Assembly (NCBI GenBank): GCA_016702705.1
Contig: JADJDM010000001.1
Location: 1 to 64,000, forward strand
DNA: 64,000 bases
Source: Bacteroidota bacterium
GTDB taxonomy: Bacteria > Bacteroidota > Bacteroidia > B-17B0 > Aurantibacillaceae
Direction: 5' to 3'
Shown here: one piece after another, positions 1-9,330 of the stretch
Position numbering within the stretch: the first letter of the stretch is position 1
Layout: each line of letters begins with the position of its first letter
Program-made: the position numbers and the translations under genes
The notes under the pieces: generated by a model
The model's database searches: none
What the model was told of the DNA's origin: nothing
What the model saw: only the letters and a program-made list of their open reading frames with translations

Positions 1-991
1 AAAAATTTCACTTTATTCTTATCTAAATCTGGATACAAACCATGACCTAAGTTGGCAATGTAACGTTGTTTGCCAAATGCATTTACCATTTTACGAGCAG
101 TAGCTTCAATGCTTTTTTCATCGGAGTATAACATGCAGGGATCAGCGTTACCTTGTAATGTTTTTCGTGACCAATAATAATTCGAGCGTCTTGAGGATTG
201 ATTGTCCAATCTAAACCAATGGTGTTACAATTTAACTTTGACATGTCCGCTAATGCAAAGTGTGCATCTTTAGCAAATACGGTAACTGGAACTAAAGGCT
301 CAATCGCATCACAAATTTTTGAAATGTATTTTAAAGAAAATTCCAAATATTGTTCATGTCCTAAAACGCCCGCCCAACTATCAAAAATTTGAATCATATC
401 GGCACCAGCAGCAACTTGTGCTTTCAAATAAGCGATTGTACTTTGTAATTTTTTCTAATAATTGATGTGCTAACGCAGGTTCTTGATAAAAGAATTTTTT
501 TGCTTGGCTAAAGGTTTTACTTCCACTACCTTCTACCATGTATGCCATTAGTGTCCATGGTGCGCCAGCAAAACCAATTAAGGCACACGGTTATTCAAAT
601 CTTTTTTGGCTAATTTAATAGCTTGTATCACATAATCTAAATCACCAGCATCTGCAATTCGCAAATCGTCAATATCTTTTTGTGACTTAATAGTTTTCTC
701 AAAGTTTGGACCTTTAGCTTCAATCATTTGATAAGGTAACCCCATTGCTTCGGGAATTACTAAAATATCCGAAAAAATAATAGCGGCATCAACACCTAAT
801 ATATCAACTGGCTGTATGGTTACTTCAGCCGCTAATTCAGGATTTTTGACAAACTCAATAAAGTTTTTTGCACGAGAGCGAGTAGCTTTGTATTCAGGTA
901 AAATACGGCCAGCTTGGCGCATTAACCAAATAGGCACACGTTCAACATGTTCGCCTTTTGCTGCTCTAAGTATTAAATCGTTTTGATACAT
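1..991 (-). CDS. hemE: uroporphyrinogen decarboxylase (partial, frameshifted)
   Basis: Cytosolic heme-pathway enzyme that decarboxylates uroporphyrinogen III to coproporphyrinogen III. The N-terminus reads MYQNDLILRAAKGEHVERVP followed by the family hallmark WLMRQAGR and a PEY motif. Further on come GFAGAPWT, a QIFDSWAG segment and, near the window edge, NLGHG. The C-terminus runs off the left edge. The frame changes near 590, near 430-450 and near 135, yet family sequence continues through every break. One-base consensus errors are more likely than a pseudogene. The bestrophin gene upstream ends three bases before this ATG, so the two are probably cotranscribed. Confidence 0.93.
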
Positions 992-993
992 AA

Positions 994-1857
994 TTAATTT
1001 AAAATTTCGTTAAGATTTGTTTTTATTCTTCCGCAAATATCATCCAATGGTAAGTCGTTGTCGTCTTCTCCAAATGGATCTTCAATTTCTTCGGCAATTA
1101 ATTCAATACTTGCAAATACATATAATACAATAATTGAAATGGGAACAGTAGTATAACCAAATTCGCTACCAAAAAATATTGGTAAAGACATAATATATAA
1201 AAATATCATCTTCTTTAAAAAGATATTATAGGAATAAGGGATTGGTGTGTTTTTAATACGTTCGCAAGCGCCCACATTATCAGTAAACGATTTTAACTCT
1301 TCATTTAAAACAATCAATTGATCTCCAGTTATGTCCTTAATTAAGTATAAGCTATTAATTTTAGCGTATAATGATTTTGCAATAAAATTAGGTTTGTGAT
1401 TGGCATCAGCAAATTGTGATAAGTTGATATTGTATGTTGGCGTAAATTCTTCTTGAATATATTTATTTCTTAAATGATTTTTAAAGGCAAATACATAATT
1501 TGTAATTAAATGTTTTATCTCTTGTTTATCTTTTTCGTGAACTAAAATCACAGATAATTTTAATGCCAAATTTCTTGAATTATTTACGGTACTACCCCAA
1601 ACTTTTCTTCCTTCCCACCAGCGGTCGTATGCCGAATTAGTTCTAAAAACTAACAACATCGATAATACAAAACCTAAAATGGAATGCATCACCGTTGGGT
1701 TTTTTGTTTCTAAATGAAAAAAGTGAGCTTCAGAAAAAACGATAATGGCAGCATAAATGCCTATACTTACAAGCGACCAAAATAGTCTTCTGAAAGTATC
1801 ACTTTTGTGAAACTGTATAATTAATGTAAACCAGTCTTTTGGATTATAAGTTACCAT
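994..1857 (-). CDS. bestrophin-like (UPF0187/YneE) membrane channel
   Basis: A 287-residue integral membrane protein of the bacterial bestrophin family, pentameric ion channels of the inner membrane. The diagnostic part is the segment FRTNSAYDRWWEGRKVWG around residues 71-88. Hydrophobic helices lie at about 22-42, 55-70, 215-232 and 237-255, and the acidic patch EEIEDPFGEDDNDLPLD near the C-terminus matches the family's EDPFG motif. The length is normal and the frame intact. It lies just upstream of hemE with almost no spacer. The ion carried cannot be told from sequence. Confidence 0.88.
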   Translation of the reverse strand: MVTYNPKDWFTLIIQFHKSDTFRRLFWSLVSIGIYAAIIVFSEAHFFHLETKNPTVMHSILGFVLSMLLVFRTNSAYDRWWEGRKVWGSTVNNSRNLALKLSVILVHEKDKQEIKHLITNYVFAFKNHLRNKYIQEEFTPTYNINLSQFADANHKPNFIAKSLYAKINSLYLIKDITGDQLIVLNEELKSFTDNVGACERIKNTPIPYSYNIFLKKMIFLYIMSLPIFFGSEFGYTTVPISIIVLYVFASIELIAEEIEDPFGEDDNDLPLDDICGRIKTNLNEILN

Positions 1858-1867
1858 AATTGCAGCG

Positions 1868-1875
1868 CAAAGTTA
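1868..1875 (-). promoter_or_regulatory. probable -7 box of the bestrophin-hemE unit
   Basis: On the minus strand the octamer TAACTTTG lies 10 bases before the bestrophin ATG and fits the Bacteroidota -7 consensus TANNTTTG. A good -33 TTG at 17-20 bases was not seen, so support is moderate. Confidence 0.4.
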
Positions 1876-1890
1876 ATAGGTTTCGGCAAT

Positions 1891-2319
1891 TTAGCACTTT
1901 AAAATATGCCCAAATCTGGCAATAAATTGCTTATTTTTTAAATAGTTGAAATTATGTGTCTTTAGAGACTCTTCAAACATCTTGATTAAGGCATCGTTTA
2001 AAATGGTTTCTCCGCATATTTTTCCTTTTTTGAATATGACAGATGTTAACTCTCCAGAGGCATTTATTTCTAAATAAATATCTGCATAAAAACTCCCGCA
2101 ATTTTTGCAATTTAATTTTTTGATCTTTTGTTTTTGTTTGAGTTCAGAATATTCTGCATAGTTCCAATTATTTTCAAAAGCGGTCCATTCAGCTTTTTCT
2201 TCGTTCGAAAAAGAATAGTAAGCTTGGTACAAATGCAACGTATCAGTTTGTCCGAAAGCTTTTTGTATATCAAGAACTAAGGAGCACGAAAACAGTATAA
2301 AAATCCAGAAATATTTCAT
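1891..2319 (-). CDS. small exported protein of unknown function
   Basis: I do not recognise a family. The chosen start (MKYFWIF) lies 21 bases inside the longest frame, because a TANNTTTG promoter box at 2338-2345 leaves too little room for the longer start. The first about 22 residues form a signal peptide ending near AFGQ. The mature part is about 120 residues, mixed charged, with a CKNC pair in the middle and a lone Cys as last residue. Layout resembles small periplasmic proteins of Bacteroidota with a TonB-C-like fold, but this is only an impression. Confidence 0.6.
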   Translation of the reverse strand: MKYFWIFILFSCSLVLDIQKAFGQTDTLHLYQAYYSFSNEEKAEWTAFENNWNYAEYSELKQKQKIKKLNCKNCGSFYADIYLEINASGELTSVIFKKGKICGETILNDALIKMFEESLKTHNFNYLKNKQFIARFGHILKC

Positions 2320-2337
2320 AATTGAGCAAAGGTTAAA

Positions 2338-2345
2338 CAAAATTA
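2338..2345 (-). promoter_or_regulatory. -7 box for the small exported protein
   Basis: TAATTTTG on the minus strand matches TANNTTTG exactly. It overlaps the upstream candidate start codon, which favours the downstream ATG at 2319. Confidence 0.45.
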
Positions 2346-2467
2346 TATATAAAAATTACCGTTTATATATTTTTCGACAAAATATAGTGCGTTTAACATT
2401 TATATAGTTTAGCTTAGATATTCAATATTTTACAATCAAAATATCACGAACTAAAACCACTGTATCA

Positions 2468-4472
2468 ATGAAAAAAGTATTACAATTTTTATTTACGCTT
2501 ACGGCTTTTGCATCTATCAATGCTCAAACCCACTATTGTGCTGATCATAAAGCACAACGTTTTAATAAGCAAATGGCCATGAATGCAGCTGTTGCAAAAA
2601 CGGCCCAATCCACTATTGCACCTAAAGAAAATATGTATGATTTAAAATTTTATCATTTAAATATAAATGTGGAGCGCAACACTTTGTATGTAAGTGGTAA
2701 TGTTAAAAGTATTGCTAAAGTTGTTACAACTTCTTTAGATTCGTTTGCTTTTGTGCTTCACGAAAATCATACGATCGATTCGGTATATGTAAACGGTGCT
2801 AAACGTAATTTTGTGCGAAGAGATAGTTTAGCCTTAGCAACTGCTGGAACTCCTATTGCACAAAATCAATTATTTACTGCTATCGTCTATTATAAAGGCA
2901 CAGCGCCTACTGGTGGAGCAGCAGCTATCGGAGATGGTTATAATGTAGGAACATCTGGCTCTTGGGGAAATCAAGTTACTTGGAGTTTAAGTGAAAGTTT
3001 ATGTGCTTACCACTGGTTTCCTTGTAAGCAAGATTTAAGAGATAAAATTGATTCTTCTTGGGTTTATGCAACTACAGATTCTACAAATATGGTAGGATCT
3101 AACGGTTTGTTAAAAAATGTAGTTACCGTTGGAAACAAAAAGCGTTACGAATGGAAATCAAAATATCCTATTGATTATTATTTAATTTCGGTATCAACAG
3201 CAAAATATAAACCATATATTTTATATGCTAAACCTCAATATTTAGTAAATGATTCCATCTATATTCAAAATTTTATTTATGACAACGCCATTAATAATAC
3301 AGCTTGGGCAAGTCAAAAAACGGCTTTAAATCAAATAGTTCCAACTATCGAAATGCAATCTAAACTATTTGGTATGTATCCTTTTCATAAAGAAAAATAC
3401 GGCCATTGTATGGCTCCCTTTGGTGGAGGTATGGAACATCAAACCATGACAAGTTTAGGCTTTTTTGATTTTGAATTAGATGCGCACGAGTTAGGTCACC
3501 AATGGTGGGGCGATAATGTAACTTGTGCCTCTTGGAAAGATATTTTTATTAACGAAGGGTGGGCTAGTTATTCTGAGTATTTATGTCACCAATATATGAC
3601 AGGTACAGGAACAACGGCTACACAGAAAATGTTAGATGTACACACAAGCGTGATGTCGCAGCCAGGCGGAAGTTGTTATTTTACAAATGCTGATACCATG
3701 AATGCTACTAGAATATTTAGTTCAAGATTAACTTATGATAAAGGAAGTGCAGTTTGTCATTCGTTACGTTATGAAATTAATAATGACTCAGTGTTTTTTC
3801 CTGCTATCAGAGCTTTTCAAGCTACGTATGGTGGCAGTACTGCAACTGTTATAGAGTTTAAAAACTTTATGGAAGCACAAAGTGGATTGAATTTCACCCA
3901 GTTTTTTAACCAATGGTATTACGGACAAGGATATCCTACATTTTCTGTTTCATGGAATCAAGGTAGCGGTGTGTTTTATTTAAAATCTACACAAGCTCAA
4001 TCGTTTCCTTCTTCTGTTCCTTTATTTATGACTCATGTTGATTACAGAATTAGTAGAACAGCTAAGCCAGATACGATTGTAAGATTATATCATGGGCAAA
4101 CCATCGAAAATTATAGTTTCCCATTAACTGGAACTGTAACAAGTATCGGCGTTGACCCAAATAACTGGATTTTAAATAAAGTAGGAACCAATACAAAGGA
4201 TATTAATTTAAGTGCTACTGAATTAGGACAAGATATTGCTAGTGTTTTTTGTAGGACCAAATCCAACATCCGATGTGTTAAACGTATACATGAATACTAA
4301 CGATAAATCATCTGTTGAAATTTTTGATATTACTGGAAAGTTAATGCTAACTCAATCTTTTGATACGCATGTAGAATTTGATATTTCGAAATACGCCAAC
4401 GGTATTTATACAGTTACAATCAAAAATAAACAAGGTGATGTACTTAAAACAAGTAAAGTAGTTAAGAATTAA
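2468..4472 (+). CDS. secreted M1-family metallopeptidase with T9SS type A sorting domain
   Basis: Exported zinc aminopeptidase-like protein. A signal peptide (MKKVLQFLF to INAQ) is followed by an M1 N-terminal beta domain, a GGMEH segment in the place of the family's GAMEN exopeptidase motif, and the zinc site HELGH at residues 340-344. The third ligand Glu is at 363 in NEGWASY, giving the standard HEXXH-18-E spacing. The last about 75 residues (VGPNPTSDVLNVY to VVKN) are a type A C-terminal domain for type IX secretion. Translation breaks at about 4245 in a run of T; correcting one base joins the catalytic part to the sorting domain. A terminator follows. Confidence 0.9.
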
Positions 4473-4490
4473 TTCTGTTATCATTATTTA

Positions 4491-4523
4491 AAAAGCCTCA
4501 ACAATTAATGTTGAGGCTTTTTT
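4491..4523 (+). terminator. rho-independent terminator after the M1 peptidase
   Basis: Perfect stem AAGCCTCAAC/GTTGAGGCTT with a 7-base loop, ending in a T run. The 5' side is A-rich, so it could work for both strands. Confidence 0.85.
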
Positions 4524-4533
4524 CTTTCAAAAG

Positions 4534-4645
4534 GGAACACGGATTAAATAGATCTGACAGATTTTCACGGATTTTTTAATAATGGAAGTAGAACACTCGA
4601 AAAATAATCTGTGCAAATCAGTTTAATCAGTGTTATCCGCGTTCC
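4534..4645. repeat. dispersed inverted repeat, family A, copy 1
   Basis: About 110 bases whose two halves are inverted copies. The left arm starts GGAACACGGATT and contains GACAGATT and CACGGATT; the right arm contains AATCTGTG, AATCAG and ATCCGCGTTCC. A second copy lies at 9227-9327. It fills the gap between the M1 terminator and the 3' end of ispE. Confidence 0.75.
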
Positions 4646-4653
4646 AATTACAA

Positions 4654-5476
4654 CTACTTCATCTTCCCAATCCAATGCGGAAATTGAGTTAAGTGTTTTA
4701 TATCTGGTTCTTTTTCAAATAAGCCAAATACGGCACTGCCACTGCCGCTCATGCAAGCATAGGTGGCGCCGAGCTCATACAAATCATGTTTTGTTTTTTC
4801 TACAATAGGATATAAACTAAAATAGATTTCTCGAAATCATTTACTAAATCAGTTTTCCATGTTGCAATTGGTTGCTGAATCACATCCAATAAAGATTTAC
4901 TTGGCTGTTGAGGTTTCACTAAACTATATGCCTCTTTAGTATTACTATGAACATTAGGATAGATAATAGCAATATATAAATGACTTAAATTTAGTTTAAT
5001 GTCAGCAAACACATCGCCTTTTTGTGTAGCATATACTGGAGAATTTTTTATAAAGAAAGCGCAATCGCTTCCTAATTGTCGAGCAATATCAATGCGTTCT
5101 GTTTCTGTAAAATTTAATTGAAATTGGTCATTCAACAAATTAATAAAAAAAGCAGCGTCTGCACTTCCGCCACCAAGGCCAGCGCCCATGGGTAATGTTT
5201 TATGCAGATACACATCAATAGCAGGAACTATTTTGGTTTGCTTAATAATTTGATAGGCTTTGTAAGTAAGTTATCTTCTATATTTCCAGAAATGGACAAG
5301 CCACTTAAGTATAAATTAAACTCATCTTTTGCACCCTGAGCGGAGTCGAAGGGCAATTATTTAAAAGCATCATTCCAACCTATAGGATAAAAACAGTTTC
5401 TATACCTATGAAAACCATCGGCGCGTTTTCAGTAATATTTAATCAGTTTATTTTAGCATTAGGGGAAACATATCAT
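4654..5476 (-). CDS. ispE: 4-diphosphocytidyl-2-C-methyl-D-erythritol kinase (badly frameshifted)
   Basis: GHMP kinase of the MEP isoprenoid pathway that phosphorylates CDP-methylerythritol. The N-terminus can be pieced together as MICFP-NAKIN-LNIT-RADGFH-ETVFYPIGWNDAF. The ATP-binding loop PMGAGLGGGSADAAFF is clear, as are LGSDCAFFI and the C-terminal MSGSGSAVFGLF motif, ending GKMK. At least four frame breaks occur, most of them in 5250-5470, where the third dispersed repeat family (5334-5353) also sits inside the coding region. The gene may be genuinely damaged, or the consensus is poor here. It is the only ispE in the window. Confidence 0.8.
5334..5353. repeat. short dispersed repeat, family C, copy 1 (inside ispE)
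   Basis: The 20-mer CCCTGAGCGGAGTCGAAGGG. The same core is at 10804-10823 and 19716-19735. Read on the minus strand in the ispE frame it encodes PFDSAQG between GWNDAF and KDEFNLYLSG. Confidence 0.7.
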
Positions 5477-5526
5477 ACCGTAAAACTATACATTTTAATA
5501 AAATTAATTTTTAAATGATTATTGGT

Positions 5527-5595
5527 TTGGGCGTGTCCTTACAGGTCGGGCTATCGCTAAGTCCTCGCCAACTCGTGCCTCGTTGCTGTGGGCTT
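5527..5595. repeat. dispersed repeat, family B, partial copy
   Basis: Begins TTGGGCGTG and continues with GGTCGGGCTATCGC. It resembles the ends of the larger element at 7318-7508 and is unlike its AT-rich surroundings in base composition. It lies between the ispE start and the accA promoter. Confidence 0.45.
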
Positions 5596-5679
5596 TTAAT
5601 GCAATTCAACGCTAATTTTGAAATCATTTTTAGCGCTGATAATCAAACAGTTGCAAAGTGGCGTTTTTCAATTTTTTAG

Positions 5680-5687
5680 TATCTTTG
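5680..5687 (+). promoter_or_regulatory. -7 box of accA
   Basis: TATCTTTG matches TANNTTTG exactly and lies 25 bases before the accA start. No well-placed -33 element was found. Confidence 0.5.
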
Positions 5688-5712
5688 CCCCCTAACTAAT
5701 TACCACTATACT

Positions 5713-6674
5713 ATGATTTATCTTGATTTTGAAAAGCCAATTCAGGAGTTAGAAGAAGAATTAGAGAAATTAAAAAGCGTTGCTGAAAAAAGCAAAGTGG
5801 ATATGAGCAAAGCTGTTAAAGAAGTTGAAGCTAAAATTCATTCAAAACGTGTTGAGATTTTTTCTAACCTAACTGCATGGCAAAGAGTACAAGTAAGTCG
5901 TCACCCCGAAAGACCTTACACTTTAGCATATATCGACGCTGTTTCTAATAGTTCATTTATTGAATTGCATGGAGATAGAACTGTTGGTGATGATAAAGCG
6001 ATGGTTGGAGGATTTGGTGACGTTGATGGACAAACAGTAATGTTTATTGGTCAACAAAAGGAATTAATACCAAGATGCGTCAAATACGTCGTTTTGGTAT
6101 GGCTAATCCTGAAGGTTACCGCAAGGCATTACGTTTAATGAAGATGGCCGAAAAATTCAATAAACCAATTGTGACTTTTATTGACACTCCAGGCGCATAC
6201 CCAGGATTAGAAGCAGAAGAGCGCGGACAAGGGGAAGCGATTGCCAGAAACTTATTAGAAATGACCCAATTAAAGGTTCCTGTAATTTGTATCATCATTG
6301 GCGAAGGTGCAAGTGGTGGCGCATTAGGAATTGGTATTGGCGATAAAGTATTAATGTTAGAGAACACGTGGTACTCTGTTATTTCTCCTGAATCATGTTC
6401 ATCTATTTTATGGCGCAGCTGGAGCTTTAAAGAAACAGCCGCTGAAGCTTTGAAATTAACAGCAGATGATATGAGCAAAAATGGATTAATTGATGGCATC
6501 ATCAACGAACCATTAGGCGGCGCTCATAACGACCAAGCAGCGATGTTTGCAACCGTGAAAGCAGAAATTTTAAAACACTTAGCAACCTTAAAAAAACAAA
6601 CACCAGAAGAACGCATTAGTGCTCGTATTGAAAAATTCAGTAACATGGGTGTGGTTCATGAATTAGAAAATTAA
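5713..6674 (+). CDS. accA: acetyl-CoA carboxylase carboxyltransferase alpha subunit (one frameshift)
   Basis: Alpha subunit of the carboxyltransferase that makes malonyl-CoA for fatty acid synthesis. The N-terminal coiled coil is followed by RHPERPYTLAYID, ELHGDR, the GQQK segment, MANPEGYRKALRLM, FIDTPGAYPG, GEGASGGALGIGI and ISPESCSSILWRSW, which together are diagnostic. The length of about 319 residues is normal. The frame changes at about 6060 (after QQK), where the family sequence continues as N-T-K-M-R, so one base is missing or extra. A strong TATCTTTG box lies 25 bases upstream. efp follows after 30 bases and is probably cotranscribed. Confidence 0.95.
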
Positions 6675-6704
6675 AAAATTATAACATCATAAAATTTAGA
6701 ACAA

Positions 6705-7267
6705 ATGGCAGATACAGGCGATATTAACGTAGGATCGATTATTAGATTTAATAACGAATTAGTAGTGATTACAGAATGGCAACACCGCACACCAGGTAAT
6801 TTACGTGCATTTTACCAAGCTAAAATGCGTAACTTATTAAATGGAAAACAAACTGAAAACCGATTTAGAAGTGGTGAAGGCGTTGATGTGGTTCGTGTTG
6901 ATTTTAAACAAATGCAATACATTTACCAAGAAGGTGAATTTGCTGTAGTAATGGATAAAGAAACATTTGAGCAAGTATATGTTCCAGTAAAATTATTTGG
7001 AGATAGTTTCCAATTTTAAAAGAAGAAATGGAAGTGAAAATTTCTTTTGAAGGTGATACGGTAATTTTAGCAGAAGCACCAACATTTGTAGTTTGCGAAA
7101 TTACGTATGCGGAGCCTGGAATTAAAGGCGATACAGCAACTAACACATTAAAGCCAGCTACTTTAGATTCAGGAGCAACAGTAAGCGTTCCTTTATTTTG
7201 TAACGAAGGCGATTTAGTAAAAGTTGATACTCGTACCGCTACTTATGTAGAGAGAGTTAAGAAATAA
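6705..7267 (+). CDS. efp: translation elongation factor P (one frameshift)
   Basis: EF-P binds between the ribosomal P and E sites and relieves stalling at polyproline. All three beta-barrel domains are present: KOW-like N-domain, OB domain 2 (EGEFAVVMDKETFEQ) and domain 3 ending YVERVKK. Total is about 187 residues. The frame changes at about 7015 in a run of A; one base restores FQFLKEEMEV. The loop tip that carries the modified Lys or Arg in model species reads RTPGNLRAF here, with Asn at residue 32. A hairpin terminator follows. Confidence 0.95.
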
Positions 7268-7289
7268 GATTCGTTAGAATTAATAAATT

Positions 7290-7316
7290 GAATCCCTTGT
7301 GTTTTAAGGGATTTTT
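7290..7316 (+). terminator. terminator after efp
   Basis: Stem AATCCCTT/AAGGGATT with a 7-base loop, then a T run. It lies between efp and the family B repeat. Confidence 0.75.
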
Positions 7317-7317
7317 C

Positions 7318-7508
7318 AATTGGGCGGTGCCTTCGGTTGGACTTTCTACAATCTTTTGTAAAGGAACAAAAAGGATTTTCGCTACTCCAAGCTTTGGTAA
7401 GATCGAAAAGGTTACCGAACCTTGAAATGTAAACTCCGCGTGAGGGATGCAAGCGTATCGGAACGAACAAAAAGATTGCAGCGGGCCTGCGAAGGGGCAC
7501 GCCCAATT
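7318..7508. repeat. dispersed element, family B, full copy with terminal inverted repeats
   Basis: About 190 bases bounded by imperfect inverted repeats: AATTGGGCGGTGCCTTCG at the left, and the reverse complement of AATTGGGCGTGCCCCTTCG at the right. The interior holds runs such as GGAACAAAAAGGATTT. It is GC-richer than the flanks and carries no credible gene. It fills the convergent gap between efp and btuD. A truncated relative is at 5527-5595. Confidence 0.65.
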
Positions 7509-7514
7509 TTTTAA

Positions 7515-8188
7515 CTAAAGTGCCTCCATCTTATTGCCCTCAGCCATCGTCACCGAGCGGTTGATATAAGTTTTCATTAACTCTAAATCATGCGAGGAAA
7601 CAATGATGAGTTTACCTTGTTCAGCACACAATTGTTGGAGGGTTGCAAACAAATGATGTTTGGATGTGTGATCTAAAAAGGCTGTTGGTTCGTCGAGCAC
7701 AATAATAGGCGTTTGTTGCGCTAAAGATTTTGCAATCATTACTTTTTGTCTTTGCCCATCACTAAGTTCATCTATCAATTTATCTTTTAAAGGCAATAGG
7801 TTTAACTGCTCCAGTGCTTTGGTTACAATCGCTTCATCTTCTAGTGTTAGTTTCCCAAAAATATTAATGTAGGTGTGCGGCCTGTTGCCACTACATCCCA
7901 AACCGTTAAATTAAAGCCACCAATTTTTTCGGTGACAACTATCGATAATAGCTGTGCTAATTGTTGAGCTGTGAACTGAGAACTAGGTTTATTATTAATT
8001 TTTATGTCTCCGGCTAGTGGCGCTAAATTTCCAGTAATGGTTTTTAAGAGTGTTGATTTGCCAATGCCGTTATCTCCAATTAATCCAACTAAATCGCCAG
8101 CATGTAAATGCAGGTTAATACCTTTAAACACCGTATTGTGTTTGCCTTTGCTTTTGTAGCCTATTTCTAAATTCGTAATCTCTATCAT
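7515..8188 (-). CDS. btuD: cobalamin ABC transporter ATP-binding protein (one frameshift)
   Basis: Cytosolic ATPase of a BtuCD/FecCDE-type importer. Walker A is GDNGIGKST, the Q-loop region lies near SIVVTEKIG, the signature is LSDGQRQ, Walker B is IIVLDEP, and a switch His is in SSHDLELM. The frame breaks at about 7875 within VVATGRTPHTYINIFG; the overlap of both frames there points to one wrong base. Its ATG overlaps the btuC stop by four bases. The cobalamin assignment comes from the riboswitch at the head of the operon. Confidence 0.88.
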
Positions 8189-9182
8189 CCTATACTTAAT
8201 TTAGATTTGAATAATAAATAAATTACAACTGGCGAACCAATCAATGTGGTCACTGTATTAATTGGTAACATAAACTGGCTACTTAATACTTGACAAATCA
8301 CATCAGCTGTTAATACAACACAAGCTCCTAATAACAAACAAAATGTCATTTGATGTAAATGATGCGATGTTTTAAAAAACAAACGTGAAGCAATAGGAAC
8401 AGATATTCCTACAAAGGCAATTGGTCCGCAAAAAGCAGTAATAACTCCTACTAACACCGCAGAAATAATAATAACAGATAATCGCAAGGCATTAACATTC
8501 ACTCCTAAATTTTGAGCGTATTGTTCGTTTAATAAAATAGCATTGAGAGGTTTAATAAAAAAGAAACTCGCTATAATGGTTACAGCATAAATAGGAATCA
8601 CAAAATACAAATCTTGTAAGGTGGTACTTCCAACACTTCCCATGCCCCACATCACAAAGGTTTTTAAATTATCGGCATTACTCATGTATTCTATTAATCC
8701 TTGCAAGGCGCTTAGTATTTGCCCTAGCATTAAGCCTACCAACAAAACTGTGACGTTACTTTTATTTTTTCGGGAGATTAATAAAATAATAAGCGTCACA
8801 AAAAAAGCGCCCATAATAGAAAATAGAGTCACGATGCTTTTTCCCATAATAAAAACCCCGAAACATGTATGGACGAAATCATCATGGTGGCAATCGCTAC
8901 AAATAAACTAGAGCCACTGCTCACGCCTAACACATAAGGCCCCGCTAAAGGATTACGAAACAAGCTTTGCATCAACAACCCGCATAAAGCTAAACCAGAG
9001 CCTGCAATAATAGAGGTGAGTGTTTTTGGTAATCTTATGTCGTATAAAATAGACGAGAACATGGGATTGGATGTCTCGATAGAAAATAAATTGGTGCTTC
9101 CAAAACATAAATCACAAATAGCAAGTACTGTTAAAACTAGCAGTAGCATCAGGGTTGTGAATATGAATTTAGATTTTGACAT
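8185..9182 (-). CDS. btuC: cobalamin ABC transporter permease (one frameshift)
   Basis: FecCD/BtuC-family inner-membrane permease of about 332 residues with around ten helices. It has the hallmark RLPKTLTSIIAGSGLALCGLLMQ near residue 50, NPLAGPYVLGVSSG, and LRLSVIIISAVLVGV with FVGISVPIASRL in the second half. The frame breaks at about 8840 at a GGGAAAAAG run and resumes at once. It lies between btuF and btuD in one operon; a family A repeat separates it from btuF. Confidence 0.88.
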
Positions 9183-9226
9183 CTTTCAAATTTACACTTC
9201 TTTTTTAATATTTAAGTTTAGTAATA

Positions 9227-9327
9227 GGAACACGGATTTGGCGGATTAAGCAGATTAGCACGGATTAATTTTATAAGACATACTATAAAAAATCCGAATT
9301 AATCAGTTCCATCTGTTAAATCGGTCC
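9227..9327. repeat. dispersed inverted repeat, family A, copy 2
   Basis: Starts GGAACACGGATTTGGCGG, has GCACGGATT in the left arm, and AATCCGAATTAATCAG and AAATCGG-TCC in the right arm. It pairs with itself and resembles 4534-4645. It lies inside the btu operon between btuF and btuC. Confidence 0.7.
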
Positions 9328-9330
9328 AAT

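Noticed and set aside
1891..2340. Longer start MFNLCSI for the small exported protein
   Set aside because: The -7 box overlaps it; the start at 2319 begins a standard signal peptide.
6116..6505. 129-residue frame opposite accA
   Set aside because: It is antisense to a strongly conserved gene, with no promoter or family of its own.
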